Positions 31,800 to 40,164 of a stretch of 64,000 nucleotides of DNA are shown piece after piece (the first letter of the stretch is position 1; the number at the start of each line of letters is the position of its first letter). The stretch covers positions 62,001 to 126,000 of the forward strand of contig CAICTM010000089.1 in the NCBI GenBank assembly GCA_903772945.1, written 5' to 3'. The position numbers and the translations under genes were made by a program. The DNA is from Seminavis robusta. Its lineage: Eukaryota > Bacillariophyta > Bacillariophyceae > Naviculales > Naviculaceae. The notes under the pieces are model-generated. The model ran no database searches, had not been told where the DNA came from, and saw only the letters and a list, made by a program, of their open reading frames with translations.

Positions 31800-32310
31800 T
31801 GTCAGAAAGGTATTTTCGTATGACGGACAGACGACTCGGGATCCACAATCACGGTTCGTGATTGGGGATGTGTGACTCAAATCAGATGGTTATCCGATCA
31901 TCATCAGATGGCCAGGTGTACGAGGAACGAGGACAATGGTCGTCTAGATGATGCAACTACAAAGGTTAGGAAGTTAGGTCGAAGAGATGAATGCAAGGAG
32001 CGACGGGATGGAGCAAATGAATGGACGGATGAAGGTCCATAGGTTTAGTAAAGTGGGAAAGCCCTCCAGGGCCAACCATGCACTTCAGGAAGATAGATCG
32101 ACGAGATCTATCTGTAGATGAAACTGCGAGAAGCAGAGGATCGAAAGATCCTGGTATATGTATGCATATCGGAGCTCAGTTGTAGAGCTCACAATCTGAA
32201 CGAGAGAGAAAGAGAAAACGAAACGAATAGCCAGTCTACTAGACAGTAGAGCTGGAAGGATATTGATTAAATTAGAGAAATTGTGCGTTCAAGTTCACAC
32301 CTTTTCAACA
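31800..32310 (+). repeat. right LTR of the copia element
   Basis: 511 bp, TGTCAG...TTCAACA. Differs from the left LTR by a handful of substitutions and short indels (for example near 32003-32010 and 32222-32228), which indicates recent insertion. Confidence 0.95.
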
Positions 32311-32939
32311 CCCAACCGTCAGCCTGACGTGACTTGACGAGAATAACGGCTCCTTTGCAACTTCAACGCACTCTGTTAAATCTTGTACTTATGGTCTACG
32401 CACCTCACCTCATCAATCTTTGTTCCGCCATGTGCAAAAGATTCCAAATCAGCGAGAACAATTGATTGATAAAAAGATCGAGATCAGATCGTAAAAAGCA
32501 AGGCTTTGTCCGAAAGGAAGCATCCATCCAGTCAGTCTTCTCGAGAACGCAAATAAGAGGTCTGGCCACTGGAGTACGTGTAGTAACAAGCCAGAGAGAG
32601 TTCGAGAGAGCAAGACGGGGCATTGAAGCGATCATTACACTGAAGTGAGAAGTCAGGCAAAGCATAGAAGCAGTGTGCCAACCGCTAAAGGGTTCTTTTT
32701 CGCGGCTTTCGGGTGTCAATAGGGGAGCTGGTAGAGCAGAGCCCGACTAATTCGTCCGTGGAACAGATCGGTCACTAGCTAGTAGCAACTAGTGTGTGTG
32801 AAAGAGCGAGTGAGTGAGCAAACCACGACAACCACACAGTGTGTTCTGGCTACTAGTAGTCAGTTTGCTAGTAAAGAACAGCCAGAAAGACACAACCGTC
32901 AGTCATTTAAAAAGAGACAACAGTTAGAAGTTCGTGAAG
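32311..32939. other. spacer and leader of the PH/EDR2-C gene
   Basis: No gene seen. It contains short direct ctagtagcaactagtgtg-type motifs (32775-32880) and an A-rich leader ending just before ATG 32940. Confidence 0.55.
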
Positions 32940-35900
32940 ATGGAGGATCAAGGCGGTGAAATCGACTCGAGCGAGAGCAACAATGGCGTAGACTCGTACG
33001 ATCGTCCCGAAGCGAGTGAATCCGGTATCATTACAGAGCTGGAACACCAACGTTCGCAGAACATGGCCAACGTGGACATGTCAGCAGATCTAGGAATTGC
33101 CGATGATCTCGAAGTTCCCGTTCAGGCCGCCAATCATACCGGTACTTCCAAGAGCAAGGGCAAGAGTCGTAGACTCAGTACACGAGTGGCCCGAGGCATC
33201 AAGAAACAAATCAACAGTGCCATTACCACTTCGTCATCGTCATCGTCCTCCCAACACCCCAGTAGTGGTAAGAGCAGTCGCAGACCTCGCAGTCTCTCTC
33301 CTCCTCGCAGTGGCCGACATCCCCACAGTCCCAACAGTTCGGGAGAAGAAGCCGAAGAATCCACCAGTAGCAACCAACAACAACAGAAACAAAAAAGCAG
33401 CAAACACAAATCCAGTTACAAACACGTCGCCAAGGCAGCAGCTGCCGCGGCCAAGAAACTAAAGGTCAAAAAATCCAGCAAAAAATCACACGACGTGGAA
33501 ATGCATCAGAATGTGCATCACGCGTACTCCTCGTCGGCCAACTCTTCTCGCGCGAGTACACCCACACAAACAACTACTCATCATTCCACCATGATGATGA
33601 TGGGCAAAACTCCCGTCAATACTCCCGTCAACGCCGCCACTATTATTGATGGACAACAAGCTATTAATATTATGCAGCAGCAACAACACCAACAACTACA
33701 ACCACATTTGCCACCGACATTGGCCGAATGCGACGAAGAAGGATCCGAAAGTCAATTCAATCCTTCTGAAAGTCACAACGATCCCACGGAAGCATCCATG
33801 GAGTTCAATCTCGTACATCAAAAGGACGAACCGTTTGCTGCTGCTAATAATCCATCACCGGCAGCGGCCGAAGATGAAGCACTCAAATTGGCACAAGCCA
33901 TGGCCATGGCCGTACAAGCCAATCCTACTAAATCACATCAAGAAATTCAACGCATGGTACTCAGTCAACCGGAATTTCAACACATGGCAGCGACCGCCCA
34001 TCCACCGGCAGCAGCACCCTCTTCTTCTGGTAGCGGAAGTGGTAGCAAGGGGTTTACCAAAAATTTCAAGAGTTTGCAAAAAACCATTGCCAGTGGTGCC
34101 AAGACGGCACAAAAAGCGGCACAAAAGGGGTTTCTGGAATATGCTGGAACCATTGAATCGGCGTTGGGATCTAGTACCACATCCTTCCCGTTTAGCATGT
34201 CGACCGCCAAAGAACCCAGTAAATCCAATGTCATGGAGACTGGGAGTACGGGAACCGCTACGACGGCGACCACCACCACGGCCAGTACGGCTCCGCCACC
34301 GGCTGTCGCCATGGCGAGTCTCACTCCAACGATCTCTGCGGCAACCACCACGTCCAACAGCACTCTTCCACCCACCATCAAGGAAGAAACACCATCGACA
34401 ATGTCCTTGGAACAGTCACATACCACGGGCGTCTCCTTGCACAGTTCCACCACATCCAACCCCATGGCGGCGGCTACTGTTGCGACAGAACAAATGGAAG
34501 GTTTGCCCAAAAGCCCATCCTTTGATGCTACTAGTGCTGCTGCCAATGCCAATAATAAGAACGAATTGCCCATCAAGATGACGGACGTAATCTGGAAACG
34601 ACGATCTGGATTTGGCAGTTATTATCGCAGTTCGGCATGGGAACGACGTCGATTCATCTTGCAGGGAAATGCCTTGTCGTATTTCCGGGCCAAGGGAGAA
34701 AATAGTCGTGACGACGATCGCGATGTCAGTGCCGGTGGTGGTGGTGACCTAATGGATGATGCTACGGAACGATTTGAAAATGATCCCAAATACTATACGA
34801 GTGCTAGTGGAAAGACCACCAGTACCAAGCAACGAATGATGGATGCCTTGGAACAAACGGCCACGACGTTGGGTCTATCGACCATTTCCACCACATCGAC
34901 GGGGGCGGAAAAAATAGCCGGGGAAATAGCCTCCTCGGCTCGTGGATACATGGATCTGGTCAAGGAAAATGCCGTTGTTTGTGCCACACTGGGACATTCG
35001 GGTGCACCCAGTCCATTTTGTTTGTCCATCAAGGTGGGAGGAGAAACCAAATGGAAATTATGCTTTGCATCGCATCGAGCACAGCTCATGTGGATGGCAG
35101 CCATTACCGATGTCATTGTGCAGAACAGCGTCGATGCGTACAATCTCAAATTGTTGTCGGCGGCCGATCCAGCCAATCACGATCCCACGGCACTCTTTCT
35201 ACCCAGCCTTCAAGAACCCCCCAGTGATGCCGAAGGACAACAACCAGCGCAACGCGATTCCGGTTCGCAGCAACAACAGTTACAGCACAACAGTAATTCA
35301 GCGTTCGAGGATTCGGAGAATATGCCAACACCCAATTTTCATCACGTCTCGGGCCGTCGCTTGTGGATGATGGAACCGTACGTTATTCGTGCGCAGAACG
35401 AATTGACACCGGAAGAGCACGACGTAAAAGAGGACGATAGTGCGGATTACGATGACGAAGAAGACAGCGACGAGGAAGATGACGAAGCCGACAACCTCGA
35501 ATCGAAAGTACCCGAAACGGATGCCACGGTCGATGACAGTGACCTTTGGTTCATGCCAGAGAAACGCCTTGTCGTTGCAGCTGCGATGATCAACATGGCC
35601 CTTATGTACGCGCGCAATTCCACCATGTCCGTGCAAAGCTTTTGGATGGTTGTGACGGTTGCCAACATGACGCTCTTTACATTGTTGGAATCCATGCCAC
35701 GTCCAGGAGTTGCCTCTGCTGCCGCCAAAATTGCTCCATCAACAACAAAACCCCGCAAAGAAAAGAGAAAAAAGCCAAACCGCAAAAAGGGGACGGGATC
35801 GGGAGGCGCGGGAAGTGGTGCCGACAAAGGTTCTGGGGCTGCTGCTACTTCTACTGGGGTCAAGGCTAAAAAGAAGAAAGAAAAATATGTACCACTGGCA

Positions 35901-36947
35901 GGATTATCGGCTCTCAGGCTGAAGGAGCACACGGACCCCAGAGTCAACGCCAAGGGGGAAAAGTTTTCGGGTTGGATGAGCATTCCTGGTGAAAATCTGG
36001 GTGTTCGATCGCACGGATACATTACAACCAAATCCAAGGTGCCTTCGCCGGGATCAATTTATGAGTTGGTGCAGATGGATATTTTTGAATCCCCAGCACG
36101 ATATCCAGATATGGCTAAACGCGTCAAGCTGCCGAAGTTGCCCTACGACGTTGATCCTAACGAGGTGAAAACTTGGAGAGCCCCGGACCACTTTGTTGTC
36201 AGTTTGTCTTTACCAACCGATCCTCCGAAATTGGGATCATCCTCCAGTGACGGCGGTGGATACACAGTGACCTTGTACTTCAACATGTATAAGACGACGC
36301 GCGATATCTTAAAGCGGATCACGGCTGAGGATTACGACCCAACCTCGGAGCCAACCCCAGACGATGTGCAGAAGTCACAGGTGAATGCCATTCGTCTCTT
36401 TGAGGATTGGGTGAGACGCGCACCCAGCGACGTCGAGTTTCAAAAGCGATTCAAAATGATCCCGAATGTTGTCAATGCCAAAGAAATTGGCCTTCCAAGC
36501 TGGATTGGCAAATACAATGGCAAACCGTTCCTTATCAAGCGCCCAGGGCAAACTGGATTTTTGTATCCTCACCCGGAGATCTCTTGTGTTGAATTTGACA
36601 TTTCTCTGCACGTATTCCCCTACTTGGCCAAGCAGGGAATCTGCTACATGAAGGATTCCATGTTCGCAAATGTCGTGTGTAGCGTTGGCTTTGTGATTGA
36701 GGGCCGCTCGGACGATGAGCTACCCGAATGTGTGATTGGGTTAGGTCAAGTTTGCTACCCCGATCCAGCAACTATGATGCAAGCAGCCGACTTCTTTGCT
36801 GGAACAGCGATACGTTCGTTTGAACCAGAAGAGGCCGAAAAGCCAAAGCCAGAAGCAACAACAGAACCTGCCGCAGCTCCTGCTCCCGCTCCTGCTCCAT
36901 CCCGACCACCTGCAACTGCGGGGCCCTCGACGGCGTTTGATGCATGA
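32940..36947 (+). CDS. PH domain and EDR2-C (DUF1336) protein with possible membrane segment
   Basis: 1335 aa from ATG 32940. The first 545 residues are disordered: Ser-rich, Gln/His-rich, Lys-rich and Thr/Ala-rich runs. Residues about 547-730 form a PH domain (VIWKRRSGFGSYYRSSAWERR...FILQGNALSYFRA...KWKLCFASHRAQLMWMAAI), split by a loop of about 100 residues. Residues about 877-917 hold two hydrophobic stretches (VVAAAMINMALMYA and FWMVVTVANMTLFTLL). Residues about 1005-1285 are an EDR2 C-terminal domain (FSGWMSIPGENLGVRSHGY...GYTVTLYFNMYKTTRDIL...VFPYLAKQGICYMKDSMFANVVCSVGFVIEG). Plant EDR2 proteins use PH and this domain in lipid binding at ER, plasma-membrane and endosomal contacts; they usually also have a START domain, which I do not see here. 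A lipid-sensing membrane tether is the likeliest role. Confidence 0.82.
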   Translation: MEDQGGEIDSSESNNGVDSYDRPEASESGIITELEHQRSQNMANVDMSADLGIADDLEVPVQAANHTGTSKSKGKSRRLSTRVARGIKKQINSAITTSSSSSSSQHPSSGKSSRRPRSLSPPRSGRHPHSPNSSGEEAEESTSSNQQQQKQKSSKHKSSYKHVAKAAAAAAKKLKVKKSSKKSHDVEMHQNVHHAYSSSANSSRASTPTQTTTHHSTMMMMGKTPVNTPVNAATIIDGQQAINIMQQQQHQQLQPHLPPTLAECDEEGSESQFNPSESHNDPTEASMEFNLVHQKDEPFAAANNPSPAAAEDEALKLAQAMAMAVQANPTKSHQEIQRMVLSQPEFQHMAATAHPPAAAPSSSGSGSGSKGFTKNFKSLQKTIASGAKTAQKAAQKGFLEYAGTIESALGSSTTSFPFSMSTAKEPSKSNVMETGSTGTATTATTTTASTAPPPAVAMASLTPTISAATTTSNSTLPPTIKEETPSTMSLEQSHTTGVSLHSSTTSNPMAAATVATEQMEGLPKSPSFDATSAAANANNKNELPIKMTDVIWKRRSGFGSYYRSSAWERRRFILQGNALSYFRAKGENSRDDDRDVSAGGGGDLMDDATERFENDPKYYTSASGKTTSTKQRMMDALEQTATTLGLSTISTTSTGAEKIAGEIASSARGYMDLVKENAVVCATLGHSGAPSPFCLSIKVGGETKWKLCFASHRAQLMWMAAITDVIVQNSVDAYNLKLLSAADPANHDPTALFLPSLQEPPSDAEGQQPAQRDSGSQQQQLQHNSNSAFEDSENMPTPNFHHVSGRRLWMMEPYVIRAQNELTPEEHDVKEDDSADYDDEEDSDEEDDEADNLESKVPETDATVDDSDLWFMPEKRLVVAAAMINMALMYARNSTMSVQSFWMVVTVANMTLFTLLESMPRPGVASAAAKIAPSTTKPRKEKRKKPNRKKGTGSGGAGSGADKGSGAAATSTGVKAKKKKEKYVPLAGLSALRLKEHTDPRVNAKGEKFSGWMSIPGENLGVRSHGYITTKSKVPSPGSIYELVQMDIFESPARYPDMAKRVKLPKLPYDVDPNEVKTWRAPDHFVVSLSLPTDPPKLGSSSSDGGGYTVTLYFNMYKTTRDILKRITAEDYDPTSEPTPDDVQKSQVNAIRLFEDWVRRAPSDVEFQKRFKMIPNVVNAKEIGLPSWIGKYNGKPFLIKRPGQTGFLYPHPEISCVEFDISLHVFPYLAKQGICYMKDSMFANVVCSVGFVIEGRSDDELPECVIGLGQVCYPDPATMMQAADFFAGTAIRSFEPEEAEKPKPEATTEPAAAPAPAPAPSRPPATAGPSTAFDA

Positions 36948-37796
36948 TCGATCGTGGCACCGTGAACAACAATCAATGAAGCTAGCATAGGGAACGGACA
37001 AAAAAATAGGTAGATGCAGAAAAGCCAACAACGATTATAATATACATGATTTCATGAACCAAGTACTACAGTTGGCTAGCAAGCTAGTGTTTGGTCGTAC
37101 CGGTAGAAAAAAAGGGTCTGAAGTTGAGTGTTCTACTTCCAGGTACATGTACGGTACCAGTACAGTACCGTACAGGTAACTTTTGTTTCAAGATGATTGT
37201 GAGTCATTCAGCCGAGTGACAGCCGACGAGTCGAGGTCGAGTGACAGTCACTGGGTCGAGTGTGCTCGCCCTGCGTCTTGTGGAAGGTGGTGTCAACCAG
37301 TCGTGGGTTCCCTTATCGCTTTTGGGTCGTGGAAATGACCCACGTTAATTCAATGACTCCGCAGCTCCGCACCGTCCGCAGCACCACCGCAACCAACAGC
37401 ACCGCACCGAACAACCGCAACAAGCACCATCAACTACAAGCAATCAGACAACAGTAACAAGGGATCGAGGCCCAGGAGGAAGTGTGTTGTTGGGTGTTAT
37501 AGGGTGTTATCGGGTTGAAAGTCGATAATCATCACTGGCTCAGTCTTGTCTTGTCACGAGCCGTCGTTTTCCATCTGGCAGAATCTGTCATCTGAAAATT
37601 GGGGTCGAAAAATTGGGTTGTCACCATGATGAGCTCACCTTTTTGTTCAACCGGATTGCTAGAGTTGCATACCCAACCGAACAAGGAAGATTTGCGATTG
37701 TTGATAAGCCTAGGCCAGATCAACCCCCCCAGACCTTATTCAAGTCTACTTTTACCTTTTCTATCAATCTTCTATTCAATACCTATCAATTGCAAA
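36948..37796. other. spacer upstream of the orphan gene at 37797
   Basis: No supportable gene. It has a cluster of GTAC/TACCGGTA-like palindromes at about 37097-37180, CGAGTGACAG direct repeats at about 37214-37260, and a CCGCAACA-rich stretch at 37365-37445. The open frame of the next gene reaches back to 37599 without ATG. Confidence 0.55.
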
Positions 37797-39569
37797 ATGA
37801 AGTTCTCTTCTTCTATCATCAAGCTGCTCTCGTCGTCATGGACCACCTACAACAACAACAGCAACATCAAGAAGACCCCCGTTCTCCAGGTCGACAAGGA
37901 GATGACGGGCAACACCAACAACGACAAGGACGTTCCTGCGGCAGAGGAAGTCCCAACATTCCAACTGGACGAGTTGGACAAAGATGTCGTCCAAACCGCG
38001 GCACTGTTGCACGGAATGCATCCTGATGTGGAATTCCAGCAGCACGGTCGCTACCTAGGTGCCTACGACCTTTCCCTGGTTCCTGCGGATCAGCATGGTC
38101 ACTACGGATACGACAACAACCAGCACCGGCCGAAAGGCTGTCGCATCAAACCCAGTCATTCAGCCAACGCTCGCTGGAAGGCCCATTACGGTCAAGACAC
38201 CGAACGGAGCAATGGAAACCGTTTATCCTTTGCTCCCGTCAACACTGTAGTGGGATACTCTTCTGGCGAGGGCGAACAAGAGGAAAACAGCCGTGTCTAT
38301 AGAGACATGACGAAACATGTGCCACAGGCCCGATACGAATATCGGCACGAAGCCTGGCAACAATTCATTTCCGTCGGCACACCCACACCCCACGAACGCG
38401 TCTTGGATCTCGTGCAGTTGATTCAAGAGTACGGATACCAACAAGTGACCAAATGGATCACCAACAACAAATGGTTCCAAAGCGACAAAGCCTACCTAAA
38501 ACAAGCCAAACTGTACATTCAAATTGATGCCGTGCATCAAGACCTCGAGGGACTTGTTCGTTTCATCCAGGCGAAGAAAGGAAACGACAAACAAGTCGCC
38601 CACTGGTTCATGGTCAACGAAAAGAACACTTACATGTTCGAACTCGCCATGTGCCACTTACATCTCGGCGGTATTCAGCGCAATGCCAACGACGAAATTT
38701 GCACCTTGAATACGCGAGAACAGATTGCCAAACGACGATTTGTCTATCGCAAGGTCAAGGAAGTCTGCATGGAAGATGCAGCACCCGTAGTAGAAGTAGA
38801 ACAACAACCAACAACAACTAAAGACGTTGAGACAATAGAAGCAGTCTCGACCGTCGACGACGACAAGATGGCATCCGATGCCACAATCACATGCGAAGCA
38901 GCGGTGGTTCCCACATGCACAGATGTGGTCCCATACGTTCAAAAGTGGCATGTGGCACACTTCAAGATCAGTGTGCATGGACAACAGCCATTTGTATTGG
39001 AGATGCGAATGATGAATGGTGTGCTACTTGGAGTGGTACCCAACGACATTCTCGCAGCCTTGATGAAGGATGGTGGAGACCTTGTCAAGGAATTGATGCG
39101 GCGGTACAAGACACTACAATTGGAGGCTGGTGTAGCCTCGGGCGATACAGATTACGAATTCGTGACTGGCGACGAAGTGGTAGTTGAAGAGCCACTGGTC
39201 GAGGAACAACAACAAGTTGAGGCTGAAGAACCACTAGTCGACAACCGAGTCGACGAGGAGGACAATGTGGACACAGCACAATCAACTTTGCGACGATCAA
39301 AGAGACGCATGGCGGCGATTGCATCTCAGAGAATCGCAGAACAAATCAAGACGAAGCCACGGCGGGTGGCAGTTCAACAACCTAGAATTAAACGTAGACG
39401 AGCGGCGGCGACCATGAAAAAGTCGACAAAACAAAAGGCAAAGGGCAAGAAGAAGAAGACAACGACGACACAACCTGTGACGGACACACAGCAGCAAACC
39501 ACAGTTCAGACAACAACAACTCTTTCTGGACGGCAAGTCAGAAAGCCTGACCGGTACATTCCAGTCTAG
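37797..39569 (+). CDS. orphan protein with strongly basic C-terminus
   Basis: 590 aa from ATG 37797 (context gcaaaATGaag). No known domain was recognised. Residues about 110-330 look globular and helical (HEAWQQFISVGTPTPHERVL, then WITNNKWFQSDKAYLKQAK). A low-complexity middle follows, then a second folded stretch (FKISVHGQQPFVLEMRMMNG), and a basic tail with RRSKRRMAA, IKRRRAAATMKK and GKKKKTTTT that should act as a nuclear localisation signal. It ends SGRQVRKPDRYIPV, a motif reminiscent of retroelement-derived tails, but that may be chance. Eight bases after the stop codon a donor-like AG|GTAAGT occurs (39578), with an acceptor at 39632, so the 3' UTR may contain a 55-bp intron. The block after that acceptor is shared with the array at 61.1 kb. 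Confidence 0.6.
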   Translation: MKFSSSIIKLLSSSWTTYNNNSNIKKTPVLQVDKEMTGNTNNDKDVPAAEEVPTFQLDELDKDVVQTAALLHGMHPDVEFQQHGRYLGAYDLSLVPADQHGHYGYDNNQHRPKGCRIKPSHSANARWKAHYGQDTERSNGNRLSFAPVNTVVGYSSGEGEQEENSRVYRDMTKHVPQARYEYRHEAWQQFISVGTPTPHERVLDLVQLIQEYGYQQVTKWITNNKWFQSDKAYLKQAKLYIQIDAVHQDLEGLVRFIQAKKGNDKQVAHWFMVNEKNTYMFELAMCHLHLGGIQRNANDEICTLNTREQIAKRRFVYRKVKEVCMEDAAPVVEVEQQPTTTKDVETIEAVSTVDDDKMASDATITCEAAVVPTCTDVVPYVQKWHVAHFKISVHGQQPFVLEMRMMNGVLLGVVPNDILAALMKDGGDLVKELMRRYKTLQLEAGVASGDTDYEFVTGDEVVVEEPLVEEQQQVEAEEPLVDNRVDEEDNVDTAQSTLRRSKRRMAAIASQRIAEQIKTKPRRVAVQQPRIKRRRAAATMKKSTKQKAKGKKKKTTTTQPVTDTQQQTTVQTTTTLSGRQVRKPDRYIPV

Positions 39570-40164
39570 GACAACAGGTAAGTGGGGGAGACAACAAGGG
39601 ATTGCGGGAACTAACACAATACAATACACAAGGAGCAAGCATCTGGCGGGGTGCAGGGCTATACAACAATTTTGCGGAGATGAATACAGTTGGTTCAATT
39701 GAAGGGTCACATCGAAGGTAGCCAGGTTTGTGGTTCCTGTGCTAGGCAGCCTCTATTGCAGAGTGCTTGTCCGAACGTCCTCCACGCGACGAAAGTCCAA
39801 AGTTAATACCCGTGACACCCGACAACCAACCTCTATCATTGTTGATGCTTCAATCTCAAATACAACCTTACATAAACATAGAACAATAACACATAGTAGA
39901 CAATCTTTACAAACAAAATCATGGCCTTTATTCTTTATTGTAGTTGTAGTCGTACTAGCTAGTGGTAGTTCAAAATCATGGTCGCATCCATTGTAGGGCA
40001 AGCTCTGGCATGCAAGCTGTCGTTGTGCCATGTGCACGAAGAGGTTACAACTATGGGCTATGTGGAGGCGAGATGCTTTACGTGAGTGCGAACGTTCGGA
40101 CCGTCCATTCTATAAAATTCGCAGTCACGGTCCCAATACGGCAGCAACATCTATCTATATCTAG
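39570..40164. other. 3' region of the orphan gene and of the FMO gene
   Basis: No gene seen. Contains the putative 3' UTR intron 39578-39632 and a 28-bp block at 39633-39660 that recurs at 61114-61141 with two mismatches. The stretch after 39660 must hold the ends of two convergent transcripts. Confidence 0.6.

Larger units (their letters stand above)
24763..32310 (+). mobile_element. Ty1/copia LTR retrotransposon, full length but frame-broken
   Basis: 7.55 kb between two LTRs of 509 and 511 bp that both begin TGTCAG and end TTCAACA. Internal order: Gag with CCHC knuckles, a long unassigned segment, retropepsin, GAG-pre-integrase and integrase, reverse transcriptase, RNase H. Integrase before RT defines Ty1/copia. 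It is unusually long for copia. The polyprotein is interrupted by many single-base frameshifts, while the LTRs differ by only a few bases. The flanks (gcggt left, cccaa right) give no target-site duplication. A second copy starts at 62842. Confidence 0.93.
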
